A DNA stretch of 64,000 nucleotides from Corynebacterium sp. CNJ-954 (GCF_001942345.1 NZ_MKKI01000022.1:124001-188000); one strand, 5' to 3'. Shown: positions 55,091 through 63,599, numbered from the stretch's first letter. Notes: generated by a model not told the origin, from the sequence alone. Made by a program: numbers and translations.

Positions 55091-58000
55091 ATGGCAGCGC
55101 AGGAGACCCAGGGCGGCGGCGGGAAGAAGCTCGTCATCGTCGAGTCCGCCACAAAGGCGAAGAAGATCCAGCGCTACCTCGGCGACAAGTACATTGTCGA
55201 TGCGTCTGTCGGACATATCCGTGACCTTCCCCGCGGCGCCGCCGACGTCCCCGCCAAGCACAAGAAGGAACCCTGGGCCCGTCTGGGCGTGAACGTCGAC
55301 GACGACTTCGAGGCCCTGTACGTCGTCAGCCCCGACAAGAAGAAGAAGGTCTCCGACCTCAAGAGCAAGCTCAAGCAGGTCGACGAAGTCTATCTCGCGA
55401 CAGACCCCGACCGCGAGGGTGAGGCCATCGCCTGGCACCTGCTGCAGGTACTCAAGCCCAAGGTCCCGGTGCGCCGGATGGTGTTCCACGAGATCACCGA
55501 GGCTGCGATCAAGGAGGCCGCAGAGAACACCCGCGATCTCGACCTGGATCTCGTCGACGCACAGGAGACCCGTCGCGTCCTCGACCGTCTCTACGGTTAC
55601 GAGGTCTCCCCGGTGCTGTGGCGCAAGGTCATGCCCCGGTTGTCCGCGGGCCGGGTGCAGTCCGTCGCCACCAGAGTGATCGTGGAGCGCGAACGCGAGC
55701 GCATGGCCTTCGTGTCTGCGGAGTACTGGGATCTCACCGCCACGCTGGACGCTGCGGACCTGAAGGACCAGGACTCCGGTTCGGCCAACCCGACGTCCTT
55801 CGACGCGTCACTGGTCGCCGTCGACGGTAAGCGCGTCGCGCAGGGGCGCGACTTCGGTGACGACGGCAAGCTCAAGTCCGGCAAGGCCCAGGCCAATGTC
55901 ACCGTGATCAACCAGCAGGTCGCGGAGACCCTGGCGGAGAACCTCACCGGTGTGTCCATGTCGGTCTCGAAGATCGAGGAGAAGCCGTACACCCGGCGTC
56001 CCTACCCGCCGTTCATGACCTCAACGCTGCAGCAGGAGGCAGGACGCAAGCTGCACTACACCTCGGAGCGCACGATGCGGATCGCGCAGCGTCTCTACGA
56101 GAACGGCCACATCACCTACATGCGTACCGACTCGACGACCCTGTCGAAGTCCGGTATCGACGCCGCGCGTCAGCAGGCACGCGAGCTCTACGGTCCGAGT
56201 TTCGTCGCGGATGCGCCGCGTCAGTACAACCGTAAGGTCAAGAACTCGCAGGAGGCCCACGAGGCCATCCGTCCCGCCGGCGAGACCTTCGCCACCCCCG
56301 GGAAGCTGTCGAGCCAGCTCGACACCGAGGAGTTCAAGCTCTACGAACTGATCTGGCAGCGCACCGTCGCCAGCCAGATGGCGGACGCCCGTGGAACGTC
56401 GATGAAGGTGACGGTCTCCGGCACCGCCGCCAGCGGTGAGAAGACGGACTTCCAGGCGAACGGACGCACCATCACCTTCCCGGGCTTCCTGAAGGCGTAC
56501 GTCGAGACCAGCCAGCTGTCGGACGGTCGCAACGTCGCCGACAACGCGGAGAAGGCGCTGCCGGTCCTCACCGAGGGCGACGGCCTGTCGACCGAGAAGG
56601 TCACCGCCGACGGCCACTCGACCAACCCTCCGGCACGTTTCACCGAAGCGTCACTGGTCAAGACGATGGAGGAGCTCGGTATCGGGCGTCCGTCCACCTA
56701 CGCCTCGATCATCAACACGATCAAGGCCCGCGGCTACGTGGTGTCCCGTGGCTCGGCGCTGGTACCCAGCTGGGTGGCGTTCGCCGTGGTCGGGCTGATG
56801 GAGCAGAACTTCGGCTCGCTGGTGGACTACGAGTTCACCTCGTCGATGGAGGACGAGCTCGACCGCATCGCCCGCGGTGAGGAGAACCGGTCGCACTGGC
56901 TGCGCGGCTTTTACTTCGGCGACGACAAGGCTTCGGACGCCACGGCGGAGACCATTGCCCGTCTGGGCGGGCTCAAGACGATGGTCGGGGACAACCTGGA
57001 GCACATCGACGCCCGCAAGGTGAACTCCCTGCACCTGTTCGACGACTCCGAGGGCATCCCGGTGATCGTGCGCGTGGGTCGGTACGGTCCCTACCTGGAG
57101 CGCACGAAGCCTGTCCCGGACGGCGCACCGGAGGGTACCGAGCCCGAGGTGCAGCGCGCGAACCTGCCGGAGACGATCACCCCGGACGAGTTGACACGTG
57201 ACGTCGCCGAGAAGCTGTTCGCCACGCCGCAGAGTGGGCGTGAGGTCGGCATCAACCCGGAGAACGGCCGGATGATTGTCGCCCGTGAGGGGCGTTACGG
57301 TCCCTACGTCACCGAGCAGGTCAAGGACGACGAGGAAGCCAGGGTCACCGCCGAGGCGGAGAAGACCGTGGAGGCCGAACGTGATCAGGAGGACGCCGAC
57401 CGTGCGGCGGAAGGCAAGAAGCCGCTGAGCCGGGAGACGAAGACCGCGGCGAACAAGAAGGACAAGCGGATCAAGGAGATCCTCCAGGAGACGCTGAAGC
57501 CGAAGACAGCGTCCCTGTTCGAGTCGATGGACCCGGCTTCTGTGACTCTGGACGAGGCGCTGAAGCTGATGAGCCTGCCGCGCGAGGTGGGTGTCGATCC
57601 GTCGGACGGGGAGATGATCACGGCGCAGAACGGTCGGTACGGCGCATACCTGAAGAAGGGTTCGGATTCACGGTCCCTGCAGAACGAGGAGCAGATCTTC
57701 ACGGTCACCCTGGATGAGGCACGGCGGATCTACGCCGAGCCGAAGCGTCGGGGACGGGCCGCGGCCAAGCCGCCGTTGAAGCAGCTGGGTGACAACGACG
57801 TGTCCGGCAAGCCGATGACGGTGAAGGACGGGCGCTTCGGGCCGTACGTCACCGACGGCACGACGAATGCGTCGCTGCGTCGCGGTGACTCGCCCGAGAC
57901 GATGACGGACGCCCGTGGCAATGAACTTCTCAGTGAACGGCGCGCCAAGGAAGCGGCGGACGGTGGTGCCCCGGCGAAGAAGTCGGCGAAGTCCACGCGC

Positions 58001-58096
58001 AAGACCGCGAAGAAGTCCACCAAGAAGACCGTGAAGTCGACCACGAAGCGGACCGTGAAGAAGGGGTCGAAGAAGGCGGCGACGAAGAAAGGCTGA
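55091..58096 (+). CDS. topA: DNA topoisomerase I
   Basis: The type IA topoisomerase has about 1001 residues. The TOPRIM domain is KLVIVESATKAKKIQRYLG with TDPDREGEAIAW. The active-site Tyr is in NGHITYMRTDSTTLS, with SAGRVQSVATR before it. The C-terminal part contains repeated topo-C segments (GRYGPYL, GRYGPYV, GRYGAYL and GRFGPYV) instead of zinc fingers, and ends in a Lys-rich tail, as in mycobacteria. The ATG at 55091 has GGGAG eight bases upstream; a GTG at 55076 is possible. Confidence 0.95.
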   Translation: MAAQETQGGGGKKLVIVESATKAKKIQRYLGDKYIVDASVGHIRDLPRGAADVPAKHKKEPWARLGVNVDDDFEALYVVSPDKKKKVSDLKSKLKQVDEVYLATDPDREGEAIAWHLLQVLKPKVPVRRMVFHEITEAAIKEAAENTRDLDLDLVDAQETRRVLDRLYGYEVSPVLWRKVMPRLSAGRVQSVATRVIVERERERMAFVSAEYWDLTATLDAADLKDQDSGSANPTSFDASLVAVDGKRVAQGRDFGDDGKLKSGKAQANVTVINQQVAETLAENLTGVSMSVSKIEEKPYTRRPYPPFMTSTLQQEAGRKLHYTSERTMRIAQRLYENGHITYMRTDSTTLSKSGIDAARQQARELYGPSFVADAPRQYNRKVKNSQEAHEAIRPAGETFATPGKLSSQLDTEEFKLYELIWQRTVASQMADARGTSMKVTVSGTAASGEKTDFQANGRTITFPGFLKAYVETSQLSDGRNVADNAEKALPVLTEGDGLSTEKVTADGHSTNPPARFTEASLVKTMEELGIGRPSTYASIINTIKARGYVVSRGSALVPSWVAFAVVGLMEQNFGSLVDYEFTSSMEDELDRIARGEENRSHWLRGFYFGDDKASDATAETIARLGGLKTMVGDNLEHIDARKVNSLHLFDDSEGIPVIVRVGRYGPYLERTKPVPDGAPEGTEPEVQRANLPETITPDELTRDVAEKLFATPQSGREVGINPENGRMIVAREGRYGPYVTEQVKDDEEARVTAEAEKTVEAERDQEDADRAAEGKKPLSRETKTAANKKDKRIKEILQETLKPKTASLFESMDPASVTLDEALKLMSLPREVGVDPSDGEMITAQNGRYGAYLKKGSDSRSLQNEEQIFTVTLDEARRIYAEPKRRGRAAAKPPLKQLGDNDVSGKPMTVKDGRFGPYVTDGTTNASLRRGDSPETMTDARGNELLSERRAKEAADGGAPAKKSAKSTRKTAKKSTKKTVKSTTKRTVKKGSKKAATKKG

Positions 58097-58151
58097 TTTC
58101 TGGCGGCTTCTCTGCGCGTGAGGTATATAAGCTGACTGACCTGCCGTTAGG

Positions 58152-58165
58152 TACCCCCGGGGGTA
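58152..58165. promoter_or_regulatory. Palindrome copy 1 (TACCCCCGGGGGTA)
   Basis: This perfect 14-bp palindrome is identical to the copy at 58330-58343. C/G tracts bounded by TA resemble operators of CsoR/RcnR-family metal or sulfur sensors. Confidence 0.55.
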
Positions 58166-58266
58166 TCTTTCTCCCCTTTTAGTTTCCAGTGGGATAATGT
58201 TCAGGTTGTACGGGGAGTGATGACCTCCGCACAGGACTCACTGGATGGGTCGAACCTTTCGAAGTG

Positions 58267-58308
58267 AACGCGCGCTTTGGCGAAGGATCTTTCGCTGAAG
58301 TGCGCGTT
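58267..58308 (+). promoter_or_regulatory. Two-step hairpin in the leader region
   Basis: AACGCGC pairs with GCGCGTT, and inside it GCGAA pairs with TTCGC. Its role is unknown; it could be a leader structure or terminator of an upstream transcript. Confidence 0.4.
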
Positions 58309-58329
58309 TGCTCTGCGCTGGCCCTCGTA

Positions 58330-58343
58330 TACCCCCGGGGGTA
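58330..58343. promoter_or_regulatory. Palindrome copy 2 (TACCCCCGGGGGTA)
   Basis: This second perfect copy starts 178 bases after the first. It is about 105 bases before the first peptide gene. Confidence 0.55.
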
Positions 58344-58448
58344 ACTACGTTCACCAGGGGAATAGTTTTGCCGGGGATTGATCTGTATTCTCCGAGTTGT
58401 AGTGGAAACACCTGCTGCACCCCTTCCTCCTCAGAAAGAGAGACCATC

Positions 58449-58538
58449 ATGATCGAGGCTATTCAGACCATCATCGGCGCCGTTGCTGACGCCATCGTCG
58501 GTGTCTTCAAGGCCCTCGTGGGCTCCCTCCAGGGCTGA
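58449..58538 (+). CDS. 29-residue amphipathic peptide (porin-A-like or PSM-like)
   Basis: A very small gene starts at an ATG preceded by AGAGAGA and ends at TGA. The product begins MIEAIQTIIGAVADAIVGVF and ends KALVGSLQG. It has no signal peptide and forms one amphipathic helix with few charges. It is clearly related to the 33-residue product at 58711-58812 (MIE-IQ-I...V..A.V.VF...V.S.QG). Such signal-less tiny helices recall the PorA/PorH cell-wall channel peptides of Corynebacterium, and also phenol-soluble modulins. Short length limits confidence, but two paralogs with good start sites and following terminators support real genes. Confidence 0.72.
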   Translation: MIEAIQTIIGAVADAIVGVFKALVGSLQG

Positions 58539-58560
58539 CGCACGCCGGCATCCGTGAGAA

Positions 58561-58592
58561 GAGCACCCCTGGGCCATGGCCCAGGGGTGCTC
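58561..58592 (+). terminator. Perfect 32-base palindrome, terminator-like
   Basis: GAGCACCCCTGGGCCA joined to its complement TGGCCCAGGGGTGCTC forms a long hairpin 22 bases after the first peptide gene. There is no strong T-run, so it may also stabilise the mRNA end. Confidence 0.7.
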
Positions 58593-58710
58593 TCGATGGG
58601 GTGCTGTTGCCACCGGACGACAGTGTTTTTGCAAAAGTAGGTAGGATGCAGTGTGCGGCCCGGAACAGCCGGACCGTTCAGCATTGTCTTCCATCGAAAG
58701 GACGATCATC

Positions 58711-58812
58711 ATGATCGAGACCATCCAGGGCATCATCACCACCGTTTCCGAGGCTCTCGTTGAGGTCTTCAACTCCATCGTCAGCTCCGTTCAGGGTGGC
58801 GGCGAGGCCTAA
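58711..58812 (+). CDS. 33-residue amphipathic peptide, paralog of the 58449 gene
   Basis: The ATG is preceded by AAAGGA. The product begins MIETIQGIITTVSEALVEVF and ends SSVQGGGEA. It is acidic, has no signal sequence and is predicted to be a single amphipathic helix. A TAGGAT box near 58643-58648 may give it its own promoter. It is followed by a typical terminator. It probably works with the first peptide, as PorA and PorH do, but this is inference. Confidence 0.72.
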   Translation: MIETIQGIITTVSEALVEVFNSIVSSVQGGGEA

Positions 58813-58830
58813 GTCGTATTAGCGACTGCG

Positions 58831-58857
58831 ACCCCCGTGCTGCGGCACGGGGGTTTT
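58831..58857 (+). terminator. Intrinsic terminator after second peptide gene
   Basis: ACCCCCGTGC-TGCG-GCACGGGGGT is followed by TTTT, 18 bases after the stop codon. Confidence 0.9.
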
Positions 58858-58948
58858 GCATGGGCGGGTGCTGTGTTGCTCATGCTGTGATCGAGGTGCG
58901 CGGTCCTGCCGGCACAGGGCGACGTCGTTCGCCGGTGTGAGTGCTTGT

Positions 58949-58997
58949 TTGACCAGGTTTTTGCGTAAGCCTACGATCGAGTTCATTAGTTTGAACT
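58949..58997 (+). promoter_or_regulatory. mntH promoter with MntR-like operator
   Basis: TTGACC (58949-58954), 17 bases, then TACGAT (58972-58977) form a good promoter. AGTTCA-TTAGTT-TGAACT (58980-58997) overlaps the expected start of transcription. Its GTTCA-N6-TGAAC design matches the manganese-regulator (MntR) operator I recall from C. glutamicum. Confidence 0.7.
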
Positions 58998-59019
58998 TTA
59001 GATCTAAGGATGGCGAACA

Positions 59020-60336
59020 ATGACGGTAGATGCGGCGGACGTCGATCTCGGGCAGCAGGATGCGCGAGCCGATTCGTTACAGAAGCAGCCACGTCTGACC
59101 AGCCTCCTCGGACCCGCGTTCGTGGCGGCCATCGCCTACGTCGACCCGGGGAATGTCGCTGCGAACCTGTCGGCGGGAGCCGAGTACGGCTACCTGTTGC
59201 TCTGGGTGCTCATCGTCGCCAACCTCATGGCCGCGGTGGTGCAGTACCTGTCGGCGAAGCTGGGGCTGGTCACGTCCAGGTCGCTCTCCGCCACGCTCGC
59301 AGACTGGTTCGACACACGCGAAAAGCGTGGCACGGTGGCACAGCGACGTCGGGGAAAGATCGGACGTCTGGCCTACTGGGGTCAGGCGGAGATTATCGCG
59401 GCAGCCACGGATGTCGCCGAAGTCGTCGGTGGCGCTATCGCCCTGAACCTTCTGTTCGGTACTCCACTGGTACTCGGTGGTGTGGTCGTCGGAGTGGTGT
59501 CGTTGGGCATGCTCGTGCTGCAGGGTGGGCGGACGCAGCGACGGTTCGAGTTCGTGATCATGGCATTTCTGCTGGTCATCACCATCGGATTTCTGTCTGG
59601 GCTGTTCGTCACCGGACTGTCGGTAGGCGAGATGGTCGAGGGGATCGTCCCCCGCTTCCAGGGCACGCACTCCGTGGTTCTCGCGGCGAGCATGCTCGGT
59701 GCCACGGTGATGCCGCATGCGGTGTACCTGCACTCCGGCCTCGTGCGTGACCGGCGCTTCATGCCGCAGGGGGAGGCGGGGATGAAACGGCACCTCACGG
59801 CCACCAAGTGGGACGTGGGAACTGCGCTTGTGGTGGCGGGGACGGTCAACATTGCGATGCTGTGCCTTGCCGCTCAGGCCCTGCGGGGTGTGGACGGTAC
59901 CGACACCATTGAAGGTGCCCACGCTGCTGTCGAGGGTGCCCTGGGGCCGGTAATCGGCATGATGTTCGCGGTGGGGTTGCTGGCGTCGGGTCTGGCATCG
60001 ACCTCCGTCGGCTGTTACGCCGGCGACATGGTGATGCGGGACCTGCTGAAGGTCCGGATTCCGTTGCTGTTGCGCCGGTTCCTGACGATGCTTCCGGCCC
60101 TGGTGATCCTCGGGGCGGGTGTCGAACCGACGTGGGCGCTGGTGATGAGCCAGGTCGTCCTCAGTGTCGGCATCCCTTTCGCTCTGGTGCCCTTGGTCGC
60201 GGCGACCGCGCGGAGGTCAGTGATGGGGCGGTGGGCGAATCCGCGGACACTGACCGTGCTGGCGGCGGTCATCTGCGCGGTGATCATCGCGTTGAATGTG
60301 GTGTTGATCTGGCTGACGCTGACCGGACAGGCTTAG
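59020..60336 (+). CDS. mntH: Nramp-family Mn2+/Fe2+ transporter
   Basis: This proton-coupled divalent-metal importer has 438 residues. It shows the metal-binding AYVDPGNVAANL in helix 1 and ATVMPHAVYLHSGLV (MPH motif) in helix 6, with 11 hydrophobic segments in all. A basic hydrophilic loop (REKRGTVAQRRRGKIG) lies after helix 3. It sits behind a probable MntR operator, so it should be repressed when manganese is plentiful. It ends four bases before the convergent adenylate cyclase gene. Confidence 0.94.
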   Translation: MTVDAADVDLGQQDARADSLQKQPRLTSLLGPAFVAAIAYVDPGNVAANLSAGAEYGYLLLWVLIVANLMAAVVQYLSAKLGLVTSRSLSATLADWFDTREKRGTVAQRRRGKIGRLAYWGQAEIIAAATDVAEVVGGAIALNLLFGTPLVLGGVVVGVVSLGMLVLQGGRTQRRFEFVIMAFLLVITIGFLSGLFVTGLSVGEMVEGIVPRFQGTHSVVLAASMLGATVMPHAVYLHSGLVRDRRFMPQGEAGMKRHLTATKWDVGTALVVAGTVNIAMLCLAAQALRGVDGTDTIEGAHAAVEGALGPVIGMMFAVGLLASGLASTSVGCYAGDMVMRDLLKVRIPLLLRRFLTMLPALVILGAGVEPTWALVMSQVVLSVGIPFALVPLVAATARRSVMGRWANPRTLTVLAAVICAVIIALNVVLIWLTLTGQA

Positions 60337-60340
60337 CCAG

Positions 60341-61867
60341 TTAACCGCGTTCCGCCAGCGTCGACCGGATGGGGCGGGCGAGCTGGGTCATTTCCTTACG
60401 CCCGCGTAGTTCCACCGACTTCATCAACGTCCAGCGGGCCTGCTCTGCCTCATTGGCCTTGCGCAGCGTCGCCGCGTTGGTGAGGACGCGGCCGGGGGTG
60501 TCCTTCGCCAGCTCGGTCAGCCGGGCGGCGGCGTTCACCGCATCACCGATGACGGTGTATTCGAAGCGGTCGCTGGCGCCGATGTGGCCGGCCACGACTT
60601 CGCCGACTGCGGCGCCGATGCCGGCCGGGAGTTCATGGTCGGCGAGCTCCTGGTTGAGCTCCCGGGCCGCTGCCAGTGTGTGGCCTGCCATGTCGTCCAG
60701 CGGAATCGGGGCACCGAAGACTGCCAGGGCGGCGTCGCCCTCGAACTTGTTGATGATGCCCTTGTTGCGGTGCACCACCTCGACGACCTTGTCGAAGAAG
60801 CTGTTCAACGCCTTGACCACGTGTTGCGGGGACGAAGACACGGCGAAGCCGGTGGAGCCGATGACATCCACGAACAGCACACCGACGAACCGGTTCGCTC
60901 CGCCGAGCTCCGGTTTCTCCTCGATGGCTCGTCGGGCGACCTCCGTCCCGACGTAGCGTCCGAACAGCGTGCGCACCTGCTCGCGTTCGCGGAGCCCCTG
61001 CATCATCTCGTTGAAGCCGGCCTGCAGGACGCCGATCTCGGTGGCGTCGTAGATGCGCACCTGGGCACGTGAGTCGCCGCGACGTACCCGGTTCATGGCG
61101 TACTGCAGTTCACGGATGGGGTCGACCACGGTCATGGTGATCAGACGTGTCCCGGAGAAGCCGGTGAAGAGGGCGGTGAGGCTGAGTGCGAGGACGCCAG
61201 GCAGGATCTCGCGGGCGTCACCGGTGAAGAAGTTCGTCGCCTGGGCGACGACCATCAGCACCACACCGATGACGGGGACGGCGGACGTCAGGATCCAGAC
61301 ACTGGTGATCTGCAGGGACAGTGGCGAGATCCGTTCCTGGGGCGCACCGGTACGGTTGAGCGCCTTGGCAGCGACAGGGCGCACGAGACGCTCGGCGACC
61401 ATGAACGTCATCAGGACGACCATCGCCCCACCGAGGATGGCTGTGACGGCCACGGAGAGGGCCCACCTGGCGGAGACCTGGGAGGCGACGACGGTGAAGA
61501 TGACGACGCCAATGCCCCACAGCACCGCACCAAGGACGGCCTGGAGAGCGGGGATACGCAGGACAAGCCGTCTGATCATCACGGGATCGACGGGGTCCGG
61601 GTTGCGCTGCCACCGCAGTACCGGTGCGAAGAAGAAGAGGGTGGCGCTGATGCCCGTGACCAGGGCGACGATGAAGTACACGGTGTAGAGCGTTGCGGTC
61701 ATGGTGTTGACCGTCGTCAGTTCGGCGGCTCCGCCGAGTGGCACGAGAAAACGGAGGAAAGACGCCACGGCAAGGGAACCCACGACATTGACCATGAACA
61801 CGGACAGGGCGTACAGCGGCCAGGTGGTGCCCCACGCCCACGCAATGTACTGCCCCAGTCTCTGCAT
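60341..61867 (-). CDS. cyaB: Membrane class III adenylate cyclase with HAMP domain
   Basis: The 508-residue protein has six N-terminal transmembrane helices (about 10-240) and a HAMP segment (MTVVDPIRELQYAMNRVRRG). The cyclase domain contains VLFVDVIGSTGF (metal-binding Asp), FEGDAALAVFGAP and FEYTVIGDAVNAAARL. It makes cAMP, the ligand of GlxR encoded at 36191-36874. The homologous gene lies between topA and holB in C. glutamicum. Confidence 0.94.
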   Translation of the reverse strand: MQRLGQYIAWAWGTTWPLYALSVFMVNVVGSLAVASFLRFLVPLGGAAELTTVNTMTATLYTVYFIVALVTGISATLFFFAPVLRWQRNPDPVDPVMIRRLVLRIPALQAVLGAVLWGIGVVIFTVVASQVSARWALSVAVTAILGGAMVVLMTFMVAERLVRPVAAKALNRTGAPQERISPLSLQITSVWILTSAVPVIGVVLMVVAQATNFFTGDAREILPGVLALSLTALFTGFSGTRLITMTVVDPIRELQYAMNRVRRGDSRAQVRIYDATEIGVLQAGFNEMMQGLREREQVRTLFGRYVGTEVARRAIEEKPELGGANRFVGVLFVDVIGSTGFAVSSSPQHVVKALNSFFDKVVEVVHRNKGIINKFEGDAALAVFGAPIPLDDMAGHTLAAARELNQELADHELPAGIGAAVGEVVAGHIGASDRFEYTVIGDAVNAAARLTELAKDTPGRVLTNAATLRKANEAEQARWTLMKSVELRGRKEMTQLARPIRSTLAERG

Positions 61868-61950
61868 GCGCTCCAGACTATCGGAGGGTCACGTGGTTGT
61901 CCCCGTTGTGTCCGGACGAGGGGAGCGGGAGGGGACTAGACTGGATCCCT

Positions 61951-63204
61951 GTGAGTTCCTCGTCAGCGTCCGGAGTGACTGCCCTCCCCGAGTCCGTGTT
62001 TTCCGCAGCCGTGCTGAGCCCCCACGTGACCGAGCCGTTGATCGCTGCCGTGGAGGCGGCCCGGGGAGGTGGGCAGGCGGCGGCGATGACGCATTCATGG
62101 TTGTTCACCGGCCCGCCTGGTTCAGGACGGTCAGTGGCCGCGAAAGCGTTCGCCACGGCGCTGGTGTGTGAGGATCCGGACGTGCCCGGCTGCGGTCGGT
62201 GCGACAGTTGTCGGTCCGCTGCCGCAGGGTCACACCCCGATATCACCTGGGTGCACACCGACGGCGTGGTGATCCAGGTGTCCGAGGCGCGTGAAGTCAT
62301 CAGGACCGCGGCGGCGATGCCGACGGTGGCGCCGTGGCGGATCGTGGTGTTCGAGGACGCGGACCGCTTCAACGACAGCAGTGCCAATGCACTGCTGAAG
62401 AGTATCGAGGAGCCGCCCGAGCGCACCGTGTTCATCCTCTGTGCCCCGAGCACGGATCCGGAGGACATCGCGGTGACGCTGCGGTCGCGGTGTCGGCACC
62501 TCTATGTTCCGACACCCTCGAGGGCAGAGGTGGAGGCCGTGCTGTTGGGTGATGCCCGGCTCGGGCTGTCCCAGGAACAGGCGTCCTGGGCGGCGGATGT
62601 CGCCGGGGGGCATATCGGACGGGCACGGCATCTGGCTTCGGAGGAGAAGGCGCGGGCGAAAAGGGCGAACGCCTTGAAGCTTCCCGGACTGGTGTATGAG
62701 CCGGGGGAGTCGTACCGTTTCGTCACTGACCTGGTGTCGTCGGCGACGGAGGAGGCGACTGCCACCGTGGCGGAGCGTGAGGAGAAGGAGCTCGCGGACC
62801 TCCAGAGTTCCCTGGGGATGGGAGCGAAGGGGCGTGGTGTGGCGAAGGCGCAGTCCGGCTCCGCCGGCCAGATCAAGGAGTTGGAGAAGGAGCAGAAGAA
62901 CCGGCGGACCCGCATGCTGCGGGATTCGTTGGATCTGGCCCTGATCGATATCGCCGGCCTCTACCGGGATGCGATGATGATCGCGGCGGGCGCTGTTGAG
63001 GGTGATGAGCCGGTCGGCGGTTTCCTGCATCCCGACAAGTCGAAGGTCTCGAGGGAACTGGCCCGGCGCAACGCCCCGGAGAATCTGGTCCAGTGTATTG
63101 ACGCAGTGTCAGCGTGCCGTGAGACTCTCACGTACAACGTGAAGCCGGAAGTGGCCTTGTCGGCCATGGTCGGGCGACTGCGGGAGTGTTGTGGGCAGGT
63201 CTGA
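61951..63204 (+). CDS. holB: DNA polymerase III subunit delta'
   Basis: The clamp-loader subunit has 417 residues. P-loop-like FTGPPGSGRSVAAKAFATAL, zinc ligands CEDPDVPGCGRCDSC and NALLKSIEEPPERTVFILC (SRC region later) are visible. As usual in delta', the ATP site is degenerate (GSGRS). The GTG at 61951 lies eight bases after TAGACT (61937-61942); the earlier open frame lacks a start signal, so this leaderless start is preferred. Confidence 0.94.
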   Translation: MSSSSASGVTALPESVFSAAVLSPHVTEPLIAAVEAARGGGQAAAMTHSWLFTGPPGSGRSVAAKAFATALVCEDPDVPGCGRCDSCRSAAAGSHPDITWVHTDGVVIQVSEAREVIRTAAAMPTVAPWRIVVFEDADRFNDSSANALLKSIEEPPERTVFILCAPSTDPEDIAVTLRSRCRHLYVPTPSRAEVEAVLLGDARLGLSQEQASWAADVAGGHIGRARHLASEEKARAKRANALKLPGLVYEPGESYRFVTDLVSSATEEATATVAEREEKELADLQSSLGMGAKGRGVAKAQSGSAGQIKELEKEQKNRRTRMLRDSLDLALIDIAGLYRDAMMIAAGAVEGDEPVGGFLHPDKSKVSRELARRNAPENLVQCIDAVSACRETLTYNVKPEVALSAMVGRLRECCGQV

Positions 63205-63304
63205 CCTGCAACGGAGGTGCTGTCGGGGGTCATTTTTGTGGAGGGTTGAGCTGTCCGCTAGGATTACCCGTCGTATGCAGCACCATCGTTGATGGAGTGC
63301 GTGC

Positions 63305-63377
63305 GCCGCCTTAGCTCAGTCGGTAGAGCGTTTCACTCGTAATGAAAAGGTCGCGAGTTCGATTCTCGCAGGCGGCT
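63305..63377 (+). tRNA. tRNA-Thr (anticodon CGT)
   Basis: A 73-base cloverleaf has acceptor GCCGCCT/AGGCGGC, D arm TAGCTCAGTCGGTAGAGC, anticodon stem TTTCA/TGAAA with loop CTCGTAA, and T arm CGCGAGTTCGATTCTCGC-like sequence. It reads ACG codons. Confidence 0.95.
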
Positions 63378-63385
63378 CAGAAACG

Positions 63386-63411
63386 AAGGCCCCGTCAGAT
63401 GACGGGGCCTT
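63386..63411. terminator. Intrinsic terminator after tRNA-Thr
   Basis: AAGGCCCCGTCA and TGACGGGGCCTT around a two-base centre form a compact stem followed by TTC. It can also serve the small convergent gene on the minus strand. Confidence 0.88.
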
Positions 63412-63430
63412 TCGTGGTATTGCGGGGCGG

Positions 63431-63559
63431 TCAGTCCTCCGGAAGGGGCCATTCCTCGGTTCCGCCACCACCGCCAGGGATCCCCTGGGTGATGTAGCCG
63501 ATGACCAGCTGCGCGATCTCGATGAGTTGTTGCAGTAGGTTTCCCAGAAACTCGAACAT
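63431..63559 (-). CDS. 42-residue amphipathic peptide with acidic Gly-rich tail
   Basis: A short gene is read from an ATG at 63559 with GAGGAG nine bases upstream. The product begins MFEFLGNLLQQLIEIAQLVI, then GYITQGIPGG with five Gly, and ends TEEWPLPED. A hydrophobic helix is followed by a flexible acidic tail, with no signal peptide. The EFLGNL element also occurs near the start of C. glutamicum PorA as I remember it, but a match this short can be chance. It lies between tRNA-Thr and a MarR gene and uses the tRNA terminator from the other side. Confidence 0.65.
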   Translation of the reverse strand: MFEFLGNLLQQLIEIAQLVIGYITQGIPGGGGGTEEWPLPED

Positions 63560-63599
63560 TGCGGCATTCTCCTCGTGTCAGGTTGTTCACCTCGTTGAA

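Larger units (their letters stand above)
58097..58448 (+). promoter_or_regulatory. Structured regulatory region upstream of the peptide genes
   Basis: The 352 bases after topA hold two copies of a 14-bp palindrome, a GGATAATG -10-like box near 58192-58199, a hairpin (58267-58308) and a second -10 candidate TATTCT near 58386-58391. No other gene is supported. Confidence 0.5.

Noticed and set aside
58561..58592. 32-base palindrome as replication or recombination site
   Set aside because: It lies just after a small gene, as a transcription terminator would, and no linked recombinase or repeat family is present.
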